Assembly (NCBI GenBank): GCA_029783825.1
Contig: JAREIK010001332.1
Coordinates: 2,776,314 to 2,840,313 of the forward strand
Direction of reading: 5' to 3'
DNA from: Sapria himalayana
Taxonomy: Eukaryota; Streptophyta; Magnoliopsida; Malpighiales; Rafflesiaceae
DNA length: 64,000 nt
The notes under the pieces are model-generated. The model ran no database searches. It saw only the letters and a list, made by a program, of their open reading frames with translations, and was not told where the DNA came from. Of the stretch, positions 25,735 through 37,630 are shown one piece after another (position 1 is the first letter of the stretch; every line of letters begins with the position of its first letter). The position numbers were made by a program, and so were the translations under genes.

Positions 25735-26990
25735 ATATGCTGCTGCTGCCATTGCAGCTGTCGCTGCCGCTCATGCCGGTGCTGCCATTGCCGCTGTCGC
25801 TGACGCTCCTGCCGGTGCTGCCATTGCCGATGTCGCTGACGCTCCTGCCGGTGCTGCCATTGCCGCTGTCGCTGCCACTGCTGTCGTTGCTTCCATTGCC
25901 GCTGTCGCTGCTGCTCCTGCTGGTGCTGCCATTGCCGCTGTCGCTGCCGCTCCTATCGGTGCTGCCATTGTCGTTGTCGCTGCCGCTCCTGCCGGTGTTG
26001 CCATTGCTGCTATCGTTGTCGCTCCTGCCGGTGCTGCCATTGCCGCTGTCGCTGCCGCTCCTGCCGCTGCTACCATTGTCACTGTCGCTGCCGCTCCTGC
26101 CGCTGCCGCTCCTGCCGCTGCCGCTCCTGCCGCTGCCGCTCCTGCCGCTGCCGCTCCTGCCGCTGCCGCTCCTGCCGCTGCCGCTCCTGCCGCTGCCGCT
26201 CCTGCCCCTGCTGCCATTGTTGCTGTCGCTGCCACTGCTGCCGGTACTGCCATTGCCGTTGTCGCTGCCGCTCCTGCCGCTGCTGCCATTGTTGCTGTCG
26301 CTGCCACTGCTGCCGGTACTGCCATTGCCGTTGTCGCTGCCGCTCCTGCCGGTGCTGCCATTGCCGCTGTTGCTGCCACTGCTGCCGGTACTGCCATTGC
26401 CGCTGTCGCTGCCGCTCCTGCCGGTGCTGCCATTGCCGCTGTCGCTGCCGCTCCTGCCGGTGCTGCCATTGCTGCTGTCGCTGCCGCTCCTGCCGGTGCT
26501 GCCATTGCCACTGTTGCTGCCGCTCCTGCCGGTGCTGCCATTGCTACTGTCGCTGCCACTCCTGCCGGTGCTGCCATTTCCGCTGTTGCTGCCACTCCTG
26601 CCAGTGCTGCCATTGCCGCTGTCACTACCGCTCCTGTCATTGTCGCTATCGATGCCAATACAACTGCTACTATCGCTGCTACCGCCACTGCTTCTATTGC
26701 CGCCGCCACTGCCGCCCCTGCTACCGCTGCTACTACCTATGCACTATCGCCTCTACGATTGCATGCCACAGTTGCCACTTCCGCCACAGTTGCATCCGTG
26801 CTACCGTTGCTTCTAGTGCAGCAGCTACTGTAGTAGCTTCTGGTGCAGCAGCTGCGGCAGCTGCTTCCGATGCCGCCGCTCCCGCAGCTGCTACCGCAGC
26901 GGCGGCCCTCGCTACTGCTGCTCACCACAACTGCCACCACTACCGCTTGCGCTGTCGTCACCGCCGCCACTATGGTCGCTGATACTGCTG
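25735..26990. repeat. GCY trinucleotide/36-bp minisatellite core
   Basis: About 1.25 kb of GCN/CTG/CCG-like triplets in otherwise AT-rich DNA. Much of it is a 36-bp repeat which, in the Ala-rich plus frame (25,688-26,833, 381 residues), encodes APAGAAIAAVAA; at about 26,083-26,206 it collapses to a perfect 15-bp repeat CCGCTGCCGCTCCTG, about eight copies. Two plus frames (398 residues Leu/Pro-rich; 381 Ala-rich) and one minus frame (312 residues Ala-rich) are all open because GCY triplets cannot make stops. No start context, splice pattern or domain favours any one as a real protein. Confidence 0.85.
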
Positions 26991-27564
26991 ATGATAATAG
27001 GTTTTTAAACACCTATAATAGGCTAAAACTCTACCCAAAAAATTCTGAGACACACAAACATTTTCACAGATATAAAAAAATAATTATTATAGATACGAAC
27101 AAACACAAATTAAAGTTGATTGTCATACAACCATAAACTAAAATTTAATTAAATAATTTTATATTTTTAAATTAATTTTAATATAAAAAACTATAAATGA
27201 AAATTTTAAATTAAACAAAAAAAATTCATTTAATAACTTATTCTAATACAATATTTTAAATAACTAAAAAAATTATATTACATATTAGTTATCAATGTAT
27301 CTACCGACTATGCATAAAGTATAATCTATCAATGCATTGACGTTGCTTTCTCTCCCTCTGCTCCTCCAATCACCAACTTTCCGCTGCGAAAATGCTGTCC
27401 GTGTCATGATGCTTCACGTTTGTTGAAAAATCTCTTCACTTATACAAGCTTCATATGGGAAACAATGCGGTACCACATCTGTAAGAAACTTAAACCACTA
27501 AATAAAATCAAAATAAATTTAAAAAAAACTATGTTTTGATAAATATATATTTCTGCAGCAAAAA

Positions 27565-27755
27565 TGTACATATATACTAGCATTGCACTCGTACATATAT
27601 TACTGTAGTATTTGTACATATAAATTGTAGTATTATTCGTACATATATACCGAGTACATATATACTTAGTATATATATATATATATATATATGAAATAAT
27701 GCAGAAATATATGTATGTATATAATGACTATATACGTATGTATATACTGTATTTG
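27565..27755. repeat. TGTACATATA motif array
   Basis: Head part of the CACTA unit, with repeated palindrome-like GTACATATA/TATATGTAC motifs and a (TA)n run at 27,667-27,692. The same arrangement stands before the GC-rich core of units at 55.94-56.11, 57.55-57.72 and 58.75-58.93 kb. Confidence 0.75.
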
Positions 27756-27848
27756 TTGCCATTCCTGCTACTCCCACTGTCGTTGCCACCCATGACGTTG
27801 CTGGCACTACCACTGCGGCTGCTGCCGGTGCTATCGCCTTTACCGGTG

Positions 27849-27922
27849 CTGCCGCCGCTGCCGCCGCTGCCGCCGCTGCCGCCGCTGCCGCCGCTGCCGC
27901 CGCTGCCGCCGCTGCCGCCGCT
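27849..27922. repeat. (GCCGCCGCT)n tandem repeat
   Basis: About eight perfect copies of a 9-bp unit at the end of the second core, encoding (LPP)n on the plus strand and poly-alanine on the minus strand. It ends in the GGCACATAAG junction. Confidence 0.9.
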
Positions 27923-27935
27923 GGCACATAAGTAT

Positions 27936-27965
27936 ATAGTGACTCATATACTTATGAGTCACTAT
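27936..27965. repeat. Perfect inverted repeat (13-bp arms, 4-nt loop)
   Basis: ATAGTGACTCATA and TATGAGTCACTAT are separated by TACT. The hairpin sits exactly at the edge of the CACTA fragment, so it may mark the rearrangement junction. The arms contain TGACTCA (a GCN4/AP-1-type site), but I have no evidence of regulatory use. Confidence 0.85.
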
Positions 27966-28140
27966 TGGATGAAATCAATCAATCAATGAGCTTTTAATAT
28001 AATGACAAGAACAATAAGTTTGGCACTGTATGAAAGTTGTGATGTCCACCATTGACAAATTGAATAAATCTCTTCTTTTTCCTATGTGGGAAGACAAATA
28101 CCAAAATGAGGTTTCAATAAATAAAGCATCACTATGGTCA

Positions 28141-28545
28141 AAGGTTTCAATAGTATTTCAATAATATTTTTGTTTATGTGTATCTTTTCTTGTATTATGA
28201 ACATTTCATCCAAAACATCTCGATTCCAACTATATATCACATTAATATGTTAGACTAATAGAGGAAGGTTAAAATCTTTAAGTACATCCAAGTTTTCTTG
28301 AAACATATTTATCCATAAGAATTCTTTACAAGCCTTAATAGAAATAATAAACTCAACATCATTACTAAAAAAATACTATGTACTTTTGCTATTTGGATTG
28401 TAATGATATAATTCGAGGTGGACATCCTCAAATCAATATCACCTACCATAAAGAATCAAAATATCCAAAGAAAAGATCAAAACCCATCAACATAAAAAAA
28501 TATTTGAGAAGTACACCAATAATCTTTAGATTGTTGCTTCATAGT
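28141..28545. repeat. Direct duplication within the copia remnant, copy 1
   Basis: Shared order of phrases with 28,905-29,385: CAATAATATTTTTGTT, GAACATTTCATCCAAAA, ATCACATTAATATGTT-like, ACTTTTG..TTGGATTGT, then the segment with AAGTAC at the end. The copies are diverged, so the duplication is old. A 64-residue plus frame inside (28,378-28,572) has no known motif. Confidence 0.6.
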
Positions 28546-28904
28546 GAGAACCCTAGGATGAAGATGGGTTGAGGAACAAAATCCTAACAACCATGTTCAC
28601 TTACTTTTCAATCAATCCCACATCAAAATATTATTGAGAAAATGTGTTTTATCATCATTTCTTGTAAAAAAATTCCAGAGCACACTTGACTCAAGAATAA
28701 AAAAAAGGAGTAGTAATACATCAAAATAAATGATGCAATAAAATAAAACATGACATTTTAAATAAAACAACTAAACTCAAAGAAAACCAAAGTCTGTTGA
28801 ACTAGTGTGTTAACCTCGAGCATACCTAACAAATCTTGCTTTTTTGCATTAAGTGGCTAGAAAAATACTAGCATAAAATTTGAATTAAGAATCACTACCA
28901 TCAA

Positions 28905-29385
28905 AGGATTTGTGAACATATCAATAATATTTTTGTTCATCTATACTTTTTCTAGTGAAATGAACATTTCATCCAAAATATCTCAAATTCAATGACATAT
29001 TACATCAATATGTTTTGTCTAGCATTGAAAGAATAAATTTCAAAAGATGATTTGCATTTTGACTAGTACATTGACTAAATGAAGAATCTTAATGCACATC
29101 TAAGTCTACTAGAAATTTTTTTATCTATGAGATTTCTTTACAAACCTTGATATCAAAAATAAACTTAGCCTAAATAATGGATAATACTAAGAACTTTTGT
29201 AAATTGGATTGTCAATATACAATTCTTCTTCTAAAGATTATCAAATAACATGAGATAGACCTCCTAAAATCTATATCATTGACCAAAATCAATGTATTTG
29301 AGGAGAACAAACTTTTTCCCCCAAAAACATAAAGATAGTTAAGAAGTACCTCATAGATACCTCATCTTATACTTTACTACTTCCT
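28905..29385. repeat. Direct duplication within the copia remnant, copy 2
   Basis: Second copy, offset by about 760 bp from the first. It continues into the RNase H/RT remnant, which makes this copy the one in original context. Confidence 0.6.
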
Positions 29386-30299
29386 TGTGATACTTACTCA
29401 TATCCAAGATAAAGTAATTGAGAACTACATTGACACTAGCTATATTTGGTATGGTAAAAACCATTACATACATGAGATTGTCAATAGCTAATGCATAGGT
29501 AATATATCATACGTATTCACTCTTTTTATCAATCTTTAAAAAAATACTTGATACTTGACTAAGAAGATTGAGACTGACTTAGTTTCATTCATAAAAAATC
29601 TCTCAAAATTATTTCCTACATAATACTCTTGAAATATATAGATATGTGTATGGAAGACCTATCTCAAATAACACACATCCTTATAATATGCCTAACTAGG
29701 ACTAAATTTTTTATTAAAAATACTTGTCTTAGATTTCCTTTAATTTATTAGTCCAAATCTATTATCACCAATGACCAACCAATAATCAAGATACAATAGT
29801 AGAATTAGATGATCATCATATGACTGATGACTGATAAAAACAAAGTGGTTACAAAAAACACATTTAAAATCATGATTAAACATTCTTATACAACTATCTA
29901 GGATTTTCTTAAGGTTATATAAATTCTTTTTGAGTTTACAAACTTTAAATTTCATGCCTTCTTCCTTGAACCCTTCAAGCTAATCCATATAAAGAATCTA
30001 GTGAAGAAAAATTATTTTCAAATCGAAGTGATTAATTTTTATGTCCTGGCTAGTTGTCATGCATACATGAGGTTATAAATAGAGCATCAATAGGTTGATG
30101 GGTTAAAGAATAAGTGGATTTGAACCATATTGCTACAATAGAGAAGGTAACTTGGTATGCATAAATCCTTGCATCATTTATATAGTTGTCATGGAATGTA
30201 TTTGTGTAGGAGATAAAACTTTTTACTATTCAATATCCTTCACATAAAGCTTATTAGCCTTCCTTCCCTCCCATTTTGAATTAAATGGTTTTGGGGAGT

Positions 30300-30694
30300 G
30301 ATCTTCTACTTAGAAAAATGAGGTCCACGGTCCACCCTTATGGATTTTTTATCACTATATTGATTAAATTGGTAAGAATTGATTTATCTAACTTTCAATT
30401 CAAATACCAATGAATTCTTTCAACGAATCTCATTGAAAAAAAAAAAACTCTTTTAGAAAACAACTCATGGAAACACATTTTTCAAAACTTGTGGCACCAA
30501 GAGTAACATCGATCAAATTAAAGAAAAAGAAACTAATGACACTGGAACCAAGAAATATAGAATAGTCATTTCGAGTGATTGTCTTGACTGAGTATGTCCA
30601 AAAAAAAGTTAGATGTAACTAAGAAAAGATTGAGTATTTTGAAAGACTTAAAGACCTTGAAGATGAGGTGAATGAGAGAACAATCAGAGGGTGG

Positions 30695-30725
<31 letters not shown>

Positions 30726-33700
30726 CTTTCTCTCTTAAAAATAGTTTGTTTTACTTTTAAAAAGGTTGCTTATGGTTTCAATATTATAATAACTTCTATT
30801 ATTTTTTTTTCATGTCATTGTGTATTTTTTTTTCAATGGAATGAGCATAAGTACTTTGTAGAGCAAATTAATTATTCTAAACCTATAGCTATTCTATTTT
30901 GATGTAATAAAGTAGAATTTTTTATTTTTATTGACATGAATGTAATGTTTCTATATTTTCTTGTGATGTTTCTATTCCATATTTTGTTACAAGATGTTTA
31001 TCAACGATGTTTCTATTTTGTTTTTGATAAGCAATATTTGTATATGAAATTCAAATTATGGTGCTTCTATATTCAAGTGTCTAATACTTATATTTAATGA
31101 AATATTAAAATATGAATGGAATCTACATATGAAATGTAATGATTATCACTAACTTATATTGGGTTTGCATACTAATGATTTCATTTCTTCATTATTTTTT
31201 AAAATATTTATGAATATTCATATTTCTCCTACAATGTCTTTTACTAAGATGGGTTTCATTTCATGTAATGTCTTTCTTCAGGATAAAAAATTGTAATAGA
31301 AATGCTTAATCTTTGATTTAATCTCACTCACTATGATTTTTTGCTTATTATATCAAATGCTATCTGGTCTATAAAATATATAATCGCCATATAATTTGCA
31401 TTAATATTATTTTTGAGATGCTAAATTTGTCAAATAGTGCTAAAACTTGAAATATGACTATTATATTATCATGTGACATTACTTGTATGATTTTTTTTTT
31501 GTTTTAGTGTGTTGATGCACTTGACATTTTGTTTTTGTTTATTATATTTTAATTATTATTAAACATGGCCAATGTATTTGTGTGCCAATGAAAAAATTGA
31601 AATTGAAATGGGATTAACTAGTTTGAATTAAGGAGATATGCAACTAGATAATGATTTGAAATTCTCTAATCATATAAGAACATGATTGAACTAAGAATAA
31701 ATTGGATTAGAACAAAATTGATCCATATAGTTACAAATTCCTCTCTTTTAATATTTGATAATATTTACTTATCTAAATGCATATTTGATAATATGCAAAT
31801 GCAATTCTCCATTTTTTAATTCTTTTATACATATTATATATATATATATATACTTCAATGATGATATGAGCCTAGACGCCTAGGGTTGGGCAAAATACGG
31901 CCTTTGTCCCTACAATACATTGGGTCAATCCAATCATAGTGAACTCATGACAACTGACACCCTGGGAGCACATCCAGCATCCATGAGGATATAATAATTC
32001 TTGTATACATATTCTAAAGGTAAGACAACATGCATAAGAGATGTTCATCCTTCATTCTAGCATCTCACATTTTTTTTCTTTCTAACTATATTCATTAAAA
32101 GGACTTCGATCTAAACAATACAAAAGAGTCCTATATATAAACAACTATTAATCTTTTCCCATATTGGTACAAAAAAGAAGTGAAATATGATAATACATCA
32201 TGGAAGACAATATTCATTCATGAAACAAAAAAGAAAAAAAGTAAGAATTTATTTAAAAAAGAGAGAAGATATTAGCTAAATGATGAATTCACTCTTATTG
32301 CACATTGACAAAATTTGGCATCAAATAATTACATGAATATAATTAAGAATACAACTAGTTTAAAAAAGAGAGAAGATATTATATACACATGTTATTGTTC
32401 TGGTTAAGCTTTTGCCTTAGGATTATATTTTCACACAAAAGAACCATTTACTTCCCATCCAGAGTACTAATGGAGATTTGTTCAATAGTATTTCCTATAT
32501 ATATATCACTTTTCTTCAAGACCCAAATCTTACATCTAAGACTAAAATAATTTTTTTTTGAAATTTAAAACAAAAATGGAGCACATTGATTGATAATTAT
32601 TCCATAACACAATGTCATGTACATATTGAAGTTTTTTTTTTGGTTCATCATTGATGAATTTTCAAGGTGTTGGCTTGATCTGAGCTTGGGATGAACTTCA
32701 AGTTTTCATGGTGAATAATGAGATATGTTGAATGATCATGTTTTTCCTCTCCTTAGATATTTACTACATTAAAAAACAATTATGACTTTTTTTTTTGATT
32801 GATACTTGGATCAAAATGTGACAAGTGTGCAATATTTTTGATATTAAATAAGTTCTTAGAATCCATAGTTTTATTTGAATTTGTTTTATATTTATTTAAT
32901 GTGTTCTAATAAAAAATAATTATATTATCAATATTCTTATATTTGTAACCTATATGACAAATAATTTGTTTAAATTTGGGTTGTCCATCTAAACTAATTT
33001 TTAGAGTAATTAACAATAGTATCCTCCTTGTTGTGTTTAAACTCGATCGAGGATATCATAAAATTACTATATTAAATTAGAAGAAAACGGTGTTTGCTAG
33101 AAGCCTTTTTGAATAAAATTGTCAAATTAATCTTGGATTTGATAATGAAGTGATTCATCTTAGAAAATCTTTTAAAAAGTAGCCTACATATTTATTAGTC
33201 CCCCATCCACGTGTATTAAATCATGAGATTCACCCTTCAAAATCTCAGTTTTATTTTGGACTAGCTTCAAAAATATTCCTTAAAAAGAAAAAATATTGGA
33301 AGACTTATAGTTTAGGGATCGAAACACAATCACTACAAAACGAAACACAATCACAATACTAGATTACATTATAAAATTTGTAATATTTTTTTTTTTATTT
33401 TTGTATCCTGCCCACAAATCCAACCAAGGCCCCCATCGCACCATTATGATTGAGCGAAATGATAGGAGCATAGCCTAAGGAGATCAAACTTATGATCCCA
33501 TTATAAAAGCATCATGAGTGATATAAAATTATCTTTCTTTTTTATTTTTGCTATTACATTTCAAATTTTCATAAATTGAATATATATATATATAGTCAAA
33601 TTTTTATAAGTTGATTTGGGTTGTCTTAACCATGGGCCTGAGCCCAACTTGAATTTAAAATGATCACAGACTCAAATACCTAAATTACCACTAAAATTAT

Positions 33701-35500
33701 AGCTTTACCTTATGACATCTCATCCATTCTATGAATGTCATATTTGACTAGGCTACTCTTTATATCTCTCTCCAAGATTAACAAAAAAAAAAAATATAAT
33801 TTTCATATTTAACAGTATATCCTACAATTAGAGATATAACTAGTAAAATAATATTTCTTATGAAGATATTTTTAAAAGCAAAAAAAAAAAAAAAATATCT
33901 TAATAATTCATACTAAATATATTAGTAAATTTTATTAACTACTAGTCACATGATTTACATCTCAATTGGATCAATTTTCATAATAAATACTACATACAAT
34001 CAACAACTCTTATTTCTCATATGTCATGCTAGTCTTTTACAATAAAAACTGTTTATCTTTTCATATAGCATAAAATTATAAAATCCTAGTACTAACAACA
34101 AAAATAATAATAAAAAATACATAAAAAAAATATATGAATACAATATAAACTATAAAATCAGGTGCCAAAATATTATTATTCTATTTTTTCTAGAGAATAA
34201 TTGAGAAAATAGGTGCCAAACTACAAAATATTATGTATATTAGTTTTAAATATTATGTATATTAGTTGATATTAGTTAATATTATGTATATTAGTTTTAA
34301 TATGCTATTTCGAAGTAAATATTATCTATATATATTGTTACAAATTTAAATTATTACTTATAATCTATAGACAGCCTACAAAGATATACTTACAAATTTC
34401 AAGAATCATAAATATTAAATTAAGCACATTTTGTGACATATTATTATGCTTTTTTGATGATAGTTGTAAAGACAACAAATCCAAAAAAAAAAAAAAAAAA
34501 AAATAGATATACTAATTTTTTCAAATGTAATTTTGTCTGGATAATGTTTTAAACTTCCACAAGAGAAGATTTCCCTATCACATTAGATCATTCCAAAAAG
34601 TTCGGCACGTCATTTTTTTTTATTCTTGTAATTTCAAAAATAGGAGAAAATGATAAAGATACATGGTCAAAGACTCCTGGATTTCCATCTCACATGGTAG
34701 TCAGAAAGCCTTGTAATCTGTGCATACCGACATTGTTTCATACTTCAATTCCCAGTATTTAGATTCTTACACCCCTATAGAAAAGTTTCCATTTTATACT
34801 TATAACTTACATTTACAATCTGTGGTTAGAACTTGCCCCTGAGCACCAAGACGAATATGATAAACAGTTAATACTGTGAAGCTTTTTTTTTTTTTTTTAA
34901 AATTATAGAATGAAAATTATTACCAACTGTAATTTTGATCCTAGTTTCCCTTACCTGCAGGGTAAACAAAAGTATCTAGCAGAAAAATCAGTTTAACAGA
35001 AGAAGTTCATGAATAAAGCTGCGAAAATTAAAAGGGGGAGAGATAGAATCTGACAATATATCGAATCAGGGTTGAAGCTCCATTAATGCTTGTTGTTAAA
35101 ATCCAAAAACGGATAATGATAGTAAAAGAAAACAGATCCATGACGAAGAAGTGAAATTGGAAACAAGAGATGAAAACGGAGAAGAAATGCTGGACTTATT
35201 AGTTAGGTTTAGATCTTGCAAGAACACCATTTGGAAAATAACAGAGAACATATTATATAATACAAATATAAAAAATCTTAAACTTTTAATGCCAATTAAT
35301 CATGTAGAAACTCTACGAATACTTTAAATATCATACTGACAAGGTCAATCGTTGAATCTGAGTAAAAAATTTAAAACCCATGAGTTGAAATGAAGATGGC
35401 AAATCTAATCCAAAAACTGAAAAGAAAAGCAACTAATTAAGATCAAAATTAGAAATCCAAGATTTCTATGTACTTTCTGATTATTCTTCCTCTTTCCTGC
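30300..35500. other. AT-rich intergenic DNA, no gene recognised
   Basis: There is no open frame above 60 codons, no tRNA-like fold noticed and no transposon domain. It contains a (TA)n microsatellite at 30,700-30,725, poly-A/T runs (for example 34,482-34,503) and two short patches of higher complexity (31,860-31,985 and 33,405-33,510) that look like fragments of unidentified repeats. The right part (about 34.7-35.6 kb) is less repetitive and could hold the 3' untranslated region of the peptide gene. Confidence 0.5.
30697..30725. repeat. (TA)n microsatellite
   Basis: About 28 bp of uninterrupted TA dinucleotides, in AT-rich intergenic sequence. Confidence 0.9.
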
Positions 35501-35606
35501 TTGGATGCCTAGAAGATCTGCTTTGATCTTCCCGGTCGCAGCAAATTCAAGAACCATCTCAGAGAAAGGAAGAGAGCAAGTAATTACCGTTTCATCTCTG
35601 ATATTT

Positions 35607-35834
35607 TCATGAATCAGTAGAATCTTGCCAGCAAATGAGCATGGCTACACATCTTCTTATGATGTAAAACCTAGCCCGCTGTTCTTTTACCAGTCTGGCG
35701 CACTTTCTGGTAAAGGAACTGCGTGAAGACGTAGAGGCACCCCGGCGTGGCAATCCCTCCTCTTTCTGCTGATACTTCCACTTGTCTGTTAACTGCGATT
35801 TTGCAATTCCAATGCGAGTCAAAGTGGCAGCCAT
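35607..35834 (-). CDS. DEVIL/ROTUNDIFOLIA-like (DVL/RTFL) small polypeptide
   Basis: This 75-residue protein belongs to the DVL/RTFL family, small plant peptides that restrict polar cell proliferation and alter organ shape when overexpressed, acting at or near the plasma membrane. The C-terminal RTF domain, residues 39-71, is intact: [19 protein letters not shown] followed by [14 protein letters not shown], including the invariant [19 protein letters not shown] and the LICW end. The N-terminal 38 residues are basic and low in conservation, as usual. The frame extends 17 codons upstream to another ATG, but I chose the ATG at 35,834 because MAATLTR is compact and the upstream residues (phenylalanine-rich) look like leader sequence. 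No intron is needed in the coding part. The gene is the only convincing host gene here; decayed copia sequence begins close upstream. Confidence 0.93.
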   Translation of the reverse strand: MAATLTRIGIAKSQLTDKWKYQQKEEGLPRRGASTSSRSSFTRKCARLVKEQRARFYIIRRCVAMLICWQDSTDS

Positions 35835-36020
35835 GATGCATGAACAACCAAAAAAGAATAGATCAAAAGAAAAAAAAACTTGCACTTTTGAAGATTGTTT
35901 TAGCTAGAAATATAGTGACACATAGAGAGAGGGAGGGACATGATGAAAAAAAAAAAGGAAGGAACTGACGATAGGCTAAGGAAAGGTTTAGCTGTATTCA
36001 GAGATCTGGCTCGAACGTAG

Positions 36021-36028
36021 TATTTATA
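36021..36028 (-). promoter_or_regulatory. TATA box of the DVL/RTFL gene
   Basis: The minus strand reads ATTATAAATACTAC, a good plant TATA box, 187 bp upstream of the chosen ATG. Transcription would start near 35,990, giving a 5' leader of about 155 nt. The leader region contains a GA-rich stretch (35,921-35,937) of the kind often found in plant 5' leaders. Confidence 0.6.
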
Positions 36029-37630
36029 ATGGAGGACGAAGAGGATAAGTTTTTGCAGTGCATTTCACCTGGGTCTTGGTTTTCTTGGGAGTGGGTTGCC
36101 ATTTAATATCTATTGTTTATTTTTTTTTTACAAAGACTATTCAATTTCCAACTATTCATGTCCATCAAACGAAGATGCCACAGACGAGACACTATTTTAA
36201 TGAACAGTCATACACATACTCACTCCTCTGGTCTCTCATTTTTTTTTTCCCCAAGGAAAACTCTGCAAGCCAAGCACTATAATGTAAAACCACAACATTT
36301 TCTTCTTTTTCTTCTCATTCCTATGATACGCTTCATCCTTTGTCTAAACTCTATCAAGTCTTCAAAATCTCATTTACATGGTTGAAATTCAACCTTGTAG
36401 ATCTGAGCATATATATCCGTTTAACAAACTGTAACCTAGATTCTAAAATTTCAAAATAAAAATCTTAGATCCTGAATATAAGCTGACTTCTTCAAATACA
36501 CTTTGCACAAGTTTTAATTCTGCTTTGATTCAACTTTTTGTGAGAGATAACTATGGCATCTTAAGTGTAAAGATGAAAACAATATTTATGTCACATGATA
36601 TTTTAAAGTTGCTCATAGATGAGTTTATTGAACTACAAGACTCTTCATCCCTAGAGGGTGTATAAAAATTCTAAGTAAAAAAGTTGCAGATAGTGAATGC
36701 TAAATCCCTTATATTTATCTATCAAGAAGTAAACAACATCTTACCCAAAATAATAAATTATGTAAGAGCTAAAAAGACAAATCTGCTGTAAAATAAGTTC
36801 TAGGGAGCTCAAAAGAATTTGAGATATAAAGCTACAATATCTTAGAAAGGCTTCAAATTTTTGAAGATGAAAAATATAGAAACACTTGTGTTTTCTTTAC
36901 AAAGTTTATAAAGATAGTCAACCAAATAAGAATGCATAATGAAGAGGTTGTAGAAATGAAATTGATGGAGAAATTAATTATCAGTCTACTAATAAGTATG
37001 ATCCAATAGTTGCAACAATAGAAGAAAGAAAAAGACATGTATCAACTTAGTATTCATGAGATCTTGAACACATTGAAGTCCTATAAATAGAGTATACATA
37101 GATATTTCTAGGCCTAAATCAAAGTTACACTTCAATCGAAGCTTCATATTAATTCTAAAGATATGCAAACTCAAAAAGATTTCAAATATGGCAACTAGAA
37201 GATTTCTAGAAACAATAAACCAAGAAGATATAGCGGAAGAGAAAGAATTATTGGACTTAAAATCCTTTTTAGCAGAGGATGGCTACTCTAAATACACCTA
37301 CAATATATGGAAGAAGAATAACCATGCTAAGAAAGATAACTAAAACAAATTAAGCCTAAAAATAAGATTTATTTTGTCTCATCTAGTTCCAACCAATTGA
37401 ATTCTAGTGTATGATTTTTGGATAGTGGGTGTAACAATCACATGATTGGAAATAATACTCTATTTGTGGACTTACATTCATTCCTCTATAAGTTCACAAG
37501 TAAAGATGGGGAATGGTGAGCTTGTAGTCAATGTCAAAGACAAAATCAAATAGATACATTTGTTAAACAAAATCATATCAAGAAAGTACTACTTGTTCCA
37601 AAATTGGATCAAAACCTACATAGTAGTATA

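Larger units (their letters stand above)
25731..27935. mobile_element. CACTA element fragment with GCY trinucleotide-rich units
   Basis: Two neighbouring copies of the unit that is arrayed in the CACTA element at 55-59 kb: a GC-rich core (25,735-26,990), its tail (26,990-27,290, starting GATAATAGGTTTTTAAACACC), then the head of a second unit (27,291-27,760, starting ATCAATGTATCTACCGACTA) and a short core (27,760-27,925). No CACTA terminus, TNPA or TNPD is present. The 5' edge abuts gypsy RT sequence at about 25,730 and the 3' edge is a 13-bp inverted repeat. It is most simply a deletion relic of a related transposon. Confidence 0.75.
28100..30300 (-). mobile_element. Degraded Ty1/copia fragment, minus orientation
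   Basis: The minus strand reads KVCKLKKNLYNLKKI (29,740-29,955), matching the VCKLKKSLYGLKQSPR segment of copia RT, then LILLLYLDYWLVIGD, the counterpart of ILLLYVDDMLI with the second aspartate changed to tyrosine, so the RT was inactive. Further down (about 29,380-29,520) YALAIDNLMYVMVF matches the YASAVGSLMYAMVCTRPDIA block. Stops and shifts occur throughout and I did not identify LTRs. Part of it is duplicated (28,141-28,545 and 28,905-29,385). Confidence 0.75.

Noticed and set aside
25735..27927. CRISPR-like array
   Set aside because: Repeats are contiguous triplets and 9-, 15- and 36-bp units without unique spacers, in a plant genome.
31860..31985. A higher-complexity patch that might be a gene fragment or RNA gene
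   Set aside because: No open frame, no tRNA cloverleaf and no recognisable motif; left as unassigned repeat-like sequence.
36058..36385. Plus-strand open frames of 74 and 90 codons upstream of the DVL gene
   Set aside because: They lie in promoter/LTR-like sequence, have no conserved motif and overlap each other in different frames.
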